Shown piece by piece: positions 24,455-32,675 of a DNA stretch of 34,039 nucleotides. Position 1 is the stretch's first letter. Every line of letters begins with the position of its first letter. The DNA lies in NCBI RefSeq assembly GCF_001650635.1, contig NZ_LWQU01000143.1, positions 1 to 34,039 of the forward strand, read 5' to 3'. Source of the stretch: Magnetospirillum moscoviense. Its GTDB lineage: Bacteria > Pseudomonadota > Alphaproteobacteria > Rhodospirillales > Magnetospirillaceae. The translations under genes and the position numbers were made by a program. The notes under the pieces are model-generated. The model had not been told where the DNA came from. It ran no database searches and saw only the letters and a program-made list of their open reading frames with translations.

Positions 24455-27430
24455 GTGAAGTTTCCAATCGATGAACGGGTTTTGCCCGCCGCCGGCGACC
24501 CGGCCCGGCAGGCGCTCGGTTTCGAACGCTGGGAGGAAGCCGCCGCCCAATGCGACGATCCCACCTTGGCCGCCAGGATGCGGGCACTTTCGGGCGATTT
24601 GAAGGCGGCGACGCTGCTGGGCGCCCTTTTCGCCCACTCGCCGTTCCTGACCCATTGCGCCGCCTTCGAGCCGGCCTTCCTGTGCGACGCCGTCGAGACC
24701 GGGCCGGACCAGGCCCTGGCCGACCTGATGGAATCCGTGAAGGCCCAGCTGGCCGACGAGACCGACCAGGCCCGCCTGATGACCGCATTGCGCACGGCCA
24801 AGCGTCGCGTCGCCTTGTTGGCGGCGGCGGCCGACATTTCGGGGGCCTGGCCGCTGGAGATGGTCACCGGGGCGCTGTCCGACCTTGCCGAGCTGGCCTG
24901 CCGACAGGGCCTGGCCTTCCTGCTGCGGCGCGAGGCCCAACGCGGCAATCTGGTGCTGGCCCACCCCGAGGACCCCGAGAAGGATTGCGGGGTCATCGTG
25001 CTGGGCATGGGCAAGTTCGGCGCCCGCGAACTGAATTATTCGTCCGACATCGACATCATCGTCTTCTACGACCACGAGAAGCTGGATTATCGCGGCCGTA
25101 AGTCGCTGCCCGAATGCATGATCGCCCTGACCAAGGATCTGGTGAAGATCCTGGACGAGCGCACCGTCGACGGCTACGTCTTCCGCACCGATCTGCGCCT
25201 GCGCCCCGATCCCGGCGCCACTCCGGTCGCGGTGTCGCTGGTGGCGGCGGAAAGCTATTACGAGGGCTTCGGCCAGAACTGGGAACGCGCCGCCATGATC
25301 AAGGCGCGCCCGGTGGCCGGCGACGCGGCGGCCGGGGCCGCCTTCATCCGCTTCCTTAGGCCCTTCATCTGGCGCAAGTCGCTGGATTTCGCCGCCATCC
25401 AGGACATCCATTCCATCAAGCGCCAGATCAACGCCCATCGCGGCGGCCGCGCCATCGCGGTGGCCGGCCACAACATCAAGCTGGGCCGCGGCGGCATCCG
25501 CGAGATCGAGTTCTTCGCCCAGACCCAGCAGCTGATCTGGGGTGGCCGCCAGCCCGAGGTGCGCAGCTCGCGCACGCTGGACGCGCTGCACGCCCTGGCG
25601 GCGGCCGGCCATGTCGATGCCCATGCCGCGACCGAACTGGAAGAGGCCTACCGTTTCCTGCGCCAGTTGGAACACCGGCTGCAGATGATCGACGACAAGC
25701 AAACCCAGACCCTGCCCGATTCCCCCGAGCGGCTGGCCGAGATCGCCGGCTTTTGCGGCTTCGACGGGATTGACGCCTTCGCCGCCGGCCTGACCAGGCG
25801 GCTGCAGACCGTCGAAACCCATTATGCCGGCCTGTTCGAGGAGGCTCCGGCCCTAAGCGTCGGCGGCAATCTGGTGTTCACCGGCGGCGAGAACGACCCC
25901 GAGACGGTCGGCACCATCACCGGCATGGGCTTCGCCAACGCCGATTCGGTGTGTTCGACCATTCGCGGCTGGCACCATGGCCGCATCCGCGCCACCCGCT
26001 CGACCCGCGCGCGCGAGCTGTTAACCGAGTTGACGCCGACCCTGTTGTCGGCCCTGGCCGCCACCGCCAGCCCCGACGACGCCTTCATGCGCTTCGACGA
26101 GTTCCTGTCGCGGTTGCCGGCCGGCGTGCCGGTGTTCTCGCTGTTCTATTCCAATCCGTCGCTGCTGGATCTGGTGGCCGAGTTGATGGGCAACGCCCCC
26201 AAGCTGGCCCAGCACCTGGCGCATCGCCCCAATTTGCTGGATTCGGTGCTGACGCCGGCCTTTTCCGAACCGCCGCCGCCATTCGAAGCGCTGGCCGCCG
26301 ATCTGGAAAAGGCCCTGGCCGAGGCCACCGATTATCAGGAGGTGCTGGACATCTCGCGCCGGTGGGCGGCCGACCGCAAGTTCCAGGTCGGCGTGCAGAC
26401 CCTTCGGGCCATGCTGGCTCCGGAAAAGGCCGCGCGCGCCTTCGCCGACATCGCCGATGCGGTGCTGGATCGCCTGTGCCCCTGGGTCGAGGCGGAATTC
26501 GCCCGCGCCCACGGCCATGTCCCCAATGGATCGTGGTGCATCCTGGCCTTGGGCAAGATGGGCGGCCACGAGATGACCGCCACCTCGGACATGGACCTGA
26601 TCCTGGTCTATGACTGCCCGGACCCGGCCACCGAATCCGATGGGACCCGCCCGCTGGCGGCGCCGGTCTGGTTCGCCCGCCTGACCCAGCGCATCGTCAA
26701 CGCCCTGACCGCCCAGACCGGCGAGGGCACCTTGTACGAGGTCGACATGCGGCTGCGGCCATCGGGCAATTCCGGCCCGATCGCCGCCAGCATCGAGGCG
26801 TTCGAACGCTATCAGGCCGATTCCGCCTGGACCTGGGAGCACATGGCCCTGACCCGGGCGCGGGTGGTCACCGCCAAGGGCGATGTCGGCGCCAAGGTCG
26901 AGGATCTGATCGGCCGCACCCTGGGCCGTGCCCGCGATCCCGACCGGCTGGTGATGGACGTCGCCGAGATGCGCGAGCGCATGGCCCGCGAGCACAAGGC
27001 CGCCAGCCACTGGGAGGTCAAGCATCTGCGCGGCGGCCTGGTCGATATCGAGTTCACCGCCCAGTATCTGCAATTGCGCCACGGCGCCACGCATCCCGGC
27101 ATCTTTGGCACCAACACCAAGGACGCCCTGGACCGGGCGGCGGCGGCCGGCCTTCTGGCCGATGCCGACCGCGATTGCCTGGTCGAGGCCTGGCGGCTGT
27201 GGTCGGCGGTGCAATTGGTGCTGCGCCAGACCATCGCCGGTAATTTCGACGAAAAGACCGCGCCCAGCGGCCTGAAGGACGTGCTGGTCCGCACCACCGG
27301 ATTGGTGGATTTCAAGACCCTGGTCGATCGCATGGACGATTGCGCCCAGGCCGCCCTCGAGGTGTTCGATCGCCTGGTCGGCCAGCCGGGTCGGCTGGTG
27401 CGCGAACGCATCGGCCCCGACGAAACCTGA
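24455..27430 (+). CDS. glnE: bifunctional glutamine synthetase adenylyltransferase/adenylyl-removing enzyme
   Basis: Adds and removes AMP on glutamine synthetase in response to PII state, so it tunes nitrogen assimilation. The 991 residues match the family. Two nucleotidyltransferase domains each have the metal Asp pair: N-terminal removing domain GKFGARELNYSSDIDI (Asp198, Asp200) and C-terminal transferase domain GKMGGHEMTATSDMDL (Asp712, Asp714). The start is GTG (24455) with AAGGA upstream, and the first residues VKFPIDERVLPAA look natural; an ATG 21 codons earlier overlaps the AsmA-like leader. It is followed after 13 bp by bcp, so a shared transcript is likely. Confidence 0.97.
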   Translation: MKFPIDERVLPAAGDPARQALGFERWEEAAAQCDDPTLAARMRALSGDLKAATLLGALFAHSPFLTHCAAFEPAFLCDAVETGPDQALADLMESVKAQLADETDQARLMTALRTAKRRVALLAAAADISGAWPLEMVTGALSDLAELACRQGLAFLLRREAQRGNLVLAHPEDPEKDCGVIVLGMGKFGARELNYSSDIDIIVFYDHEKLDYRGRKSLPECMIALTKDLVKILDERTVDGYVFRTDLRLRPDPGATPVAVSLVAAESYYEGFGQNWERAAMIKARPVAGDAAAGAAFIRFLRPFIWRKSLDFAAIQDIHSIKRQINAHRGGRAIAVAGHNIKLGRGGIREIEFFAQTQQLIWGGRQPEVRSSRTLDALHALAAAGHVDAHAATELEEAYRFLRQLEHRLQMIDDKQTQTLPDSPERLAEIAGFCGFDGIDAFAAGLTRRLQTVETHYAGLFEEAPALSVGGNLVFTGGENDPETVGTITGMGFANADSVCSTIRGWHHGRIRATRSTRARELLTELTPTLLSALAATASPDDAFMRFDEFLSRLPAGVPVFSLFYSNPSLLDLVAELMGNAPKLAQHLAHRPNLLDSVLTPAFSEPPPPFEALAADLEKALAEATDYQEVLDISRRWAADRKFQVGVQTLRAMLAPEKAARAFADIADAVLDRLCPWVEAEFARAHGHVPNGSWCILALGKMGGHEMTATSDMDLILVYDCPDPATESDGTRPLAAPVWFARLTQRIVNALTAQTGEGTLYEVDMRLRPSGNSGPIAASIEAFERYQADSAWTWEHMALTRARVVTAKGDVGAKVEDLIGRTLGRARDPDRLVMDVAEMRERMAREHKAASHWEVKHLRGGLVDIEFTAQYLQLRHGATHPGIFGTNTKDALDRAAAAGLLADADRDCLVEAWRLWSAVQLVLRQTIAGNFDEKTAPSGLKDVLVRTTGLVDFKTLVDRMDDCAQAALEVFDRLVGQPGRLVRERIGPDET

Positions 27431-27443
27431 AAGGAACACCAAG

Positions 27444-27902
27444 ATGAGCGTCAGTGTTGGACAAGCAATCCCCGCCTTTGAAACAATCACCGACGAAGGC
27501 CCGCGTCGCCTGGCCGATTATGCCGGCCGCAAGCTGGTTCTGTACTTCTATCCCAAGGACGACACCTCGGGCTGCACCACCGAGGCCAAGCAGTTCCGCG
27601 ACGCCATGGCCGAATTCGAAAAGGCCGGCGCCGCCATCCTGGGCGTGTCCAAGGATAGCCTGACCAGCCACGCCAAGTTCCGCGCCAAGCATGAATTGCC
27701 CTTCCCGCTGGCGTCCGACGAAACCGGCGCGCTTTGCGAACTGTTCGGGGTGTGGAAGCAGAAATCGATGTATGGCCGCACCTATATGGGCATCGAGCGT
27801 TCCACCTTCCTGATCGACGAACAGGGCGTGCTGATGGCCGAATGGCGCAAGGTCAAGGTCACCGGCCACGCGGCCGACATCCTGAAAAGGATTGTCGGAT
27901 GA
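27444..27902 (+). CDS. bcp: peroxiredoxin, BCP/PrxQ type
   Basis: A thiol peroxidase that reduces hydrogen peroxide and organic hydroperoxides in the cytosol. 152 residues; the peroxidatic cysteine is Cys44 in TSGCTTEA. The resolving cysteine that follows five residues later in E. coli Bcp is absent (Lys49 there). The only other cysteine is Cys98 in ALCELFGVW, so the enzyme is either 1-Cys or uses a distant partner. The ATG has AAAGGA upstream and lies 13 bp after glnE. Its stop overlaps the next gene's start as ATGA. Confidence 0.95.
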   Translation: MSVSVGQAIPAFETITDEGPRRLADYAGRKLVLYFYPKDDTSGCTTEAKQFRDAMAEFEKAGAAILGVSKDSLTSHAKFRAKHELPFPLASDETGALCELFGVWKQKSMYGRTYMGIERSTFLIDEQGVLMAEWRKVKVTGHAADILKRIVG

Positions 27903-28693
27903 CCAGCCTGTCCGAGGCCGCGATCAGCGTCCTCGCCACCAATGATGCCACCCAGAAATGTCGGCTGACCCGCGCCCTGGCCGCCGATTGGCACCAGGGC
28001 CGGATCACCGCCATCGGTGATTGCCCGCCGCCGCCCCGCCCGGCCCGGCCGGCCCGACCGGCATTGTTGCCCCCGCGCGAGATGCCCAAGCGGGCTTACG
28101 GCGGCGACAAGGGCCGCATCGGCCTGCTGCACGCCCTGGCCCATATCGAGCTGAACGCCATCGACCTGGCCTGGGACATCGTCGCCCGCTTTCCCAACGA
28201 TGCCATGCCCAAGGCCTTCTATGACGATTGGGTCCAGGTGGCGCTGGACGAGGCCGTCCATTTCGAGATGCTGGTCGATCTGCTGGCCCGATTGGGCGCC
28301 GCCTATGGCGACCTGCCGGCCCATGACGGGCTGTGGCAGGCCGCCGAGAAGACCGCCGACGACCTGGCCGCCCGCCTGGTGGTGGTGCCGATGACGCTGG
28401 AAGCGCGCGGCCTCGACACCACGCCGGCCACCATGGCCAAGCTGGCCGCCAACGGCGACACGCTGACGCCGCCGGCCCTTGAGCTGATCTACCGAGACGA
28501 GATCACCCATGTCGCCGCCGGAGTGCGCTGGTTCACCCATCTGGCCGAGGCCCGGGGCCAGGATGCCAAGGCCCTGTACCAATCCCTGCTGACCGCCCGC
28601 TTCCCCGGGGGGCTGAAAAGCCCGTTCAACCATGACGCCCGCGCCCGGGCCGGCTTCGCCCGCGACTGGTACGAGCCGATGGCGACCCGATGA
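27899..28693 (+). CDS. DUF455 ferritin-like protein
   Basis: A 264-residue cytosolic protein of the DUF455 family, whose fold resembles ferritin-like di-iron carboxylate proteins such as MiaE. Four helix motifs that could supply metal ligands are visible: AHIELNAIDLAWD, DEAVHFEMLVD, TLEARGLD and RDEITHVAAGVRW, with their Glu and His residues. A proline- and arginine-rich stretch (about 43-60) interrupts the N-terminus. It is translationally coupled to bcp in front and to the TPR-glycosyltransferase behind (ATGA overlaps at both ends). The neighbour peroxiredoxin suggests an oxidation-linked role, but no substrate is known for the family. Confidence 0.88.
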   Translation: MTSLSEAAISVLATNDATQKCRLTRALAADWHQGRITAIGDCPPPPRPARPARPALLPPREMPKRAYGGDKGRIGLLHALAHIELNAIDLAWDIVARFPNDAMPKAFYDDWVQVALDEAVHFEMLVDLLARLGAAYGDLPAHDGLWQAAEKTADDLAARLVVVPMTLEARGLDTTPATMAKLAANGDTLTPPALELIYRDEITHVAAGVRWFTHLAEARGQDAKALYQSLLTARFPGGLKSPFNHDARARAGFARDWYEPMATR

Positions 28694-30654
28694 GCGCATT
28701 CGACGACGCCTTGGCCGCCGCCCTGGCCGACCACCGCGCCGGCCGGCTGGACCAGGCCGAGCCGGTCTATCGTTCGGTCATCGCCGCCTGCCCCGACCAT
28801 GCCGAGGCCCATCACCTGCTGGCCGTCGTCTGCCTGCAACGGGGCAAGCCGGCCGAAGCAATCCCCCTAGCGCAACGCGCCGTCGAACTGGCGCCCGATC
28901 ACGCCAAGGCGTGGAACACCCTGGGCAACGCGCGATACGCCTTGGCCGACCTGGACGGCGCCCAGCAGGCCTTCCGCCGGGCCTTCGCCGCCGATCCCAC
29001 CCTGGGCGACGCCGCCTATAACCTGGCCACCCTGCTGGCCGACGGCCCCGACCCGGCCACCTCCATCGAGCTGTTCGAACAGGCGGCGAAGCTCTCGCCC
29101 GCCGACCCGCGCCCGCTCAACAATCTGGGCCGGGCGCTGCTGCGCCTGGGCCGGGCCGACCGGGCCGAACAGGCCCTGCGCCGCGCCCTGGACCGCGCGC
29201 CGGCCTTCGCCGATTCCCTGGTCAATCTGGGCCAGGCGCTGCACAAGCTGGGCCGGCCGGCCGAAGCGGTCGCCATGCTGCGCCAGGCGCCGAAATCACC
29301 GGCGCAACTGACCAATCTGGGCAATGCCCTGGAAACCCTGGGCGAGATGGATCAGGCGGTGGCCTGCTTCCGCGAGGCCATTTCGCTGGCCCCCGAGGTG
29401 GCGCTGCCGCACCATTCGCTGCTGGTCACCCTGCCCTTCATGGATGGGGTGAACGCCTTCGAGGTGGCGGCCGAGTTCAAACGCTTCGGCCAAATGCGCG
29501 AGCCGGCCCTGGCGAAACTGGCAAGGCCGGCCCTGGTCGATCGCGACGCCAACCGGCGCTTGCGCATCGCCTATCTGTCGCCCGCGCTGTACCACCATGT
29601 GCTGCGCCAGAATATCGGCCCGGTGCTGGCCCATCACCATCGCGACGAGGTTCATGTCTCGGTCTATGCCCATGTGCCGGCGCCCGACGACGAAACCCTG
29701 CGAATGCAAGCCGATGCCGATGCCTGGTGCTTCATCCATGCCATGAGCGACGAGCAGGTGGCCCAGCGCATCCGCGCCGACCGCATCGACATCCTGGTCC
29801 ACCCCATGGGCCATTGGAGCGACAACCGCATCCTGGTCTGCGCCAGGAAGCCCGCCCCGGTGCAGATCAGCTATCTGTGCAACTCGCCGACCTCGGGCCT
29901 GGCGGCGATGGACGCCACCATCGTCGATCCGTGGCTGGATCATGACGGCCGCGTCAAGGATTGGTGCGTCGAGAAACCGGTCTCGCTGGCTGGCGGCTTC
30001 CAGGTCACCCGTTACGATGCCAGCCCCGACATCGGCCCGCCGCCCAGCCGGGCCAACGGCTTCGTCACCTTCGCCAGCTTCAACAACCCGGCCAAGCTGT
30101 CGGACTCGACCCTGGCCCTGTGGGCTTCGGTGCTGGCCCGCGTGCCCGGCTCGCGCCTGCTGCTGAAGGGCGGCGGCCTGGACGATCCTGACCTGGCGGC
30201 CCGGGTCCGCCACCGGCTGGCCGCCCACGGCGTCGGCGCCGAGCGGCTGGAATTGCTGGGCCGGGTGCCCGGCTACGAACAGCATCTGGCCAGCCTGAAC
30301 CGCGTCGATATCATGCTCGACACCATTCCCTTCACCGGCGGGCGCACCAGCGAGGATGCGCTGTGGATGGGGGTGCCGGTGGTGACGCTGGTGGGGCCGG
30401 GCGTGTATGGGCGCTACACCTTCAGCCACCTGAACCGGATCGGCTGTCCCGAACTGGCCGCCTTCACCGCCGACCAGTATATCGACAAGGCGGCGGCGCT
30501 GGCCGCCAGCCCCGACCGCCTGGCCGATTATCGAACGTCAATGCGCCCGGCCATGCTTTCGTCGTCGATCATGGATTTCGACGGCCATTGCCGGCAGTTG
30601 GAAGAAGCGATGCGCGACCTGTGGCGCCAGTGGTGCGGGGTCACGGTTCGGTAA
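28690..30654 (+). CDS. TPR protein with GT41 (O-GlcNAc transferase-like) domain
   Basis: A 654-residue protein. Residues 1 to about 250 are tetratricopeptide repeats (helix pairs such as AEAHHLLAVVCLQRGKPAEA and AWNTLGNARYALADLDGA). The C-terminal half is a family 41 glycosyltransferase related to O-GlcNAc transferase and SPINDLY. It shows IAYLSPALYHHV, QISYLCNSPTSGL, a nucleotide-sugar region with Lys493 in RLLLKGGG, and DTIPFTGGRTSEDALWMGVP with Asp544. There is no signal peptide, so it acts in the cytosol, probably attaching a sugar to protein Ser/Thr or another acceptor. The donor sugar is not predictable. It overlaps the DUF455 gene and precedes a radical SAM gene by 47 bp. Confidence 0.9.
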   Translation: MSAFDDALAAALADHRAGRLDQAEPVYRSVIAACPDHAEAHHLLAVVCLQRGKPAEAIPLAQRAVELAPDHAKAWNTLGNARYALADLDGAQQAFRRAFAADPTLGDAAYNLATLLADGPDPATSIELFEQAAKLSPADPRPLNNLGRALLRLGRADRAEQALRRALDRAPAFADSLVNLGQALHKLGRPAEAVAMLRQAPKSPAQLTNLGNALETLGEMDQAVACFREAISLAPEVALPHHSLLVTLPFMDGVNAFEVAAEFKRFGQMREPALAKLARPALVDRDANRRLRIAYLSPALYHHVLRQNIGPVLAHHHRDEVHVSVYAHVPAPDDETLRMQADADAWCFIHAMSDEQVAQRIRADRIDILVHPMGHWSDNRILVCARKPAPVQISYLCNSPTSGLAAMDATIVDPWLDHDGRVKDWCVEKPVSLAGGFQVTRYDASPDIGPPPSRANGFVTFASFNNPAKLSDSTLALWASVLARVPGSRLLLKGGGLDDPDLAARVRHRLAAHGVGAERLELLGRVPGYEQHLASLNRVDIMLDTIPFTGGRTSEDALWMGVPVVTLVGPGVYGRYTFSHLNRIGCPELAAFTADQYIDKAAALAASPDRLADYRTSMRPAMLSSSIMDFDGHCRQLEEAMRDLWRQWCGVTVR

Positions 30655-30701
30655 CCCTTCCGTGCTAGATCATGGTCCGTGTCCAGGGAGGCCAGCCGCG
30701 C

Positions 30702-31652
30702 ATGATCACCGAACGCATCGACGCCATCACCCGCATCCCCCCCGCCTATCGCACGGCAACACCGCCCTGCCCGCCCAGCGTCAAGATCGAGCTGACGGCG
30801 CGCTGCGACCTGGCCTGCTTCTTCTGCGCCACCAGCCAGCGCCTGCGCGACAAGCGCGACATGGATTGGGACTTCCTGGTCCGTCTGATGCGCGAGATGC
30901 GCGAGGCCGGCGTCCAGGAACTGGGCATGTTCTATCTAGGCGAATCGATGCTGTATCCCCGCCTGGCCGAGGCCATCGCCGTGGCCAAGCACGATCTCGG
31001 CTATCCTTACGTCTTCCTGACCACCAACGGCCGGCTGGCCACGCCAGAGAAACTGAAATCACTGTTCGAGGCCGGGCTGAATTCGCTGAAATTCTCGTTC
31101 AACTGGGCCGATGCCGACCAGGCCAAGGAAATCACCCGGGTCGATTGCTTCGACACCGTCGTCGCCAACATTCAGGCATCTAGGTGCGTGCGCGACGAGG
31201 TGGCGGCCCGCACCGGCCATTCCTGCGGCCTTTATGCCTCGTCGATCCAGTATGACGGCGAACAGCGCGAGCGCATGGCGGCGGCGGTGGACAAGATCGC
31301 CCCGTTCGTCGACCAGCATTACTGGCTGCCGCTGTACGGTCAGGCCGGCCTGACCACCGGCGAGCGCGGCACCATGCCGGTGGCCGGCAATGTCGGCCGC
31401 GCCGAGGCGATGCGCGACCCGCTGCCCTGCTGGGCCTTGTTCACCGAAGGCCACGTCACCTGGGACGGCCACCTGTCGGCCTGCTGCTTCGACCATGACG
31501 GCCGATTCAACATGGGCGACCTGACCAAGACACCCTTCCTGGAAGCGTGGAACTCGCAGAAATTCCAGGATTTGCGCGCCGCCAACCTGGCCAAGGACGT
31601 TGCCGGCACCGTGTGCGACGATTGCATCGCCTATCGCCGCCACGAGGGGTGA
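30702..31652 (+). CDS. radical SAM/SPASM domain protein
   Basis: A 316-residue radical SAM protein. The SAM/[4Fe-4S] cysteines are C35-x3-C39-x2-C42. A C-terminal SPASM-like region has Cys243, Cys261-Cys262 and Cys305-x2-Cys308, which could bind auxiliary clusters. The start at 30702 is preferred over an ATG ten codons upstream (30672) since GGGAGG lies 10 bases before it. SPASM enzymes mature peptides or modify sugars and other small molecules. No short precursor peptide gene is evident next to it. With the GT41 gene just upstream, a role in modifying the same target or a sugar is a reasonable guess only. Confidence 0.9.
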   Translation: MITERIDAITRIPPAYRTATPPCPPSVKIELTARCDLACFFCATSQRLRDKRDMDWDFLVRLMREMREAGVQELGMFYLGESMLYPRLAEAIAVAKHDLGYPYVFLTTNGRLATPEKLKSLFEAGLNSLKFSFNWADADQAKEITRVDCFDTVVANIQASRCVRDEVAARTGHSCGLYASSIQYDGEQRERMAAAVDKIAPFVDQHYWLPLYGQAGLTTGERGTMPVAGNVGRAEAMRDPLPCWALFTEGHVTWDGHLSACCFDHDGRFNMGDLTKTPFLEAWNSQKFQDLRAANLAKDVAGTVCDDCIAYRRHEG

Positions 31653-31706
31653 GGACCCAGAACTTAATCAACGTCAAGAATTCCGCATTTCCGTGCCGAT
31701 TTACCA

Positions 31707-31735
31707 TTGTCATTCTTCTTGCCCTGCCATAGAAC
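31707..31735 (+). promoter_or_regulatory. sigma-70-type promoter of the GNAT-Rrf2 pair
   Basis: TTGTCA (31707-31712) and TAGAAC (31730-31735) are 17 bases apart in the AT-richer 112-bp gap after the radical SAM gene. Five of six -35 bases and four of six -10 bases fit the consensus. The start codon is about 30 bases downstream, after a GAGAGG ribosome site. Confidence 0.5.
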
Positions 31736-31764
31736 AGAATCAAGAACAACGAGAGGTGTGACGC

Positions 31765-32268
31765 ATGTCCACAGGGCAGTGTCGTGCGGGTGACCGTACC
31801 TATGTGATCCGCCTGGCGCGGCCGGAAGACCTGCCGCAGGTCGTGGCTCTCGACGTCGAGATCACCGGCATCGAGAAGCCCGAATACTGGAACGATATCT
31901 TCGGGCGCTATTCCTGTTCGGGCGACGAAACCAATCCCCGCGCCTCGAAGACCCGCCTGAACCGCTTCTTTCTGTGCGCCGCCGACGGCGACAAGGTGCT
32001 GGGCTTCATCATCGGCGAGATTCGCGCCTGGGAATTCGGCTCGCCGCCGTGCGGCTGGGTGTTCGCCATCGGCGTCGATCAGGAAGCGCGCGGCATGCGC
32101 GTCGCCGAGATGCTGTTCCAGGCGGTGTGCGACCGCTTCCGCAAGGCCGGAGTCACCAAGGTCCGCACCATGTTGGCCCGTGACGATACCCTGGTGATGA
32201 GCTTCTTTCGCAGCCAGGGCCTGATGGCCGGCCCCTTCATCCAGCTGGAAACGGATCTGGCGCCATGA
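31765..32268 (+). CDS. GNAT-family N-acetyltransferase
   Basis: A 167-residue acetyl-CoA-dependent acyltransferase. The acetyl-CoA pyrophosphate loop is read as QEARGMRVAEMLF (about 106-118), after the strand WVFAIGVD, though the second glycine of the usual RGxGxA is Arg112. The C-terminal part (VTKVRTMLARDDTLVMSFFRSQGL) is typical of the fold. The ATG has GAGAGG nearby. It is the first gene of a two-gene unit with an Rrf2 regulator (ATGA overlap) behind its own probable promoter. The acetyl acceptor is not predictable. Confidence 0.9.
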   Translation: MSTGQCRAGDRTYVIRLARPEDLPQVVALDVEITGIEKPEYWNDIFGRYSCSGDETNPRASKTRLNRFFLCAADGDKVLGFIIGEIRAWEFGSPPCGWVFAIGVDQEARGMRVAEMLFQAVCDRFRKAGVTKVRTMLARDDTLVMSFFRSQGLMAGPFIQLETDLAP

Positions 32269-32675
32269 AACTGCAAAAGGCCACCCGTTGCGCCCTGTTC
32301 GCCGTGCTGGAGCTGGCCGCCGACCCGGCGCGGCAATTGTCGGCCAACGAAATCGCCGAGAAGTTCGGCATCTCGACCAACCACCTGGCCAAGGTGCTGC
32401 GCTCGCTGGGCCGCGTCGGCCTGGTCGAGGCGGTCCGCGGGGCCGGCGGCGGCTATCGCTTTTCCGGCAACGCCCGGCGCACCACGCTTTTGGACGTGAT
32501 CCAATTGTTCGAAACCATCGACCCCATCGCCCAGGGCGAGCGCGAGGATGGCGACGACACCCCCGAGGGCCAGGGCCTGTGCCAAGTGCTGACCGAGATC
32601 GAGGATACGGCGCGCGCCACCTTCGCCTCGATCAGCCTGGATACCATGCTGAAGCTGGTGTCGCGTTACCGGTAG
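32265..32675 (+). CDS. Rrf2-family transcriptional regulator without iron-sulfur cysteines
   Basis: A 136-residue winged-helix DNA-binding protein: RCALFAVLELA, then helix-turn-helix LSANEIAEKFGISTNHLAKVLRSL, then wing VRGAGGGYRFSG, as in IscR, NsrR and RirA. Those regulators hold a cluster through three cysteines in the loop near residues 90-105. Here the only cysteines are Cys9 and Cys106, and the loop is acidic (GEREDGDDTPEGQG) instead. So it is unlikely to bind a cluster in the IscR manner and may respond to another ligand. It is coupled to the GNAT gene upstream, which it may regulate together with itself. The 3' end overlaps the convergent hydrolase gene by 10 bp. Confidence 0.92.
   Translation: MKLQKATRCALFAVLELAADPARQLSANEIAEKFGISTNHLAKVLRSLGRVGLVEAVRGAGGGYRFSGNARRTTLLDVIQLFETIDPIAQGEREDGDDTPEGQGLCQVLTEIEDTARATFASISLDTMLKLVSRYR

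Noticed and set aside
30651-30656. Second SigF-type -35 element GTAACC
   Set aside because: The matching CGAA is not present 16 bases downstream, and the site is formed by the stop codon of the glycosyltransferase gene.
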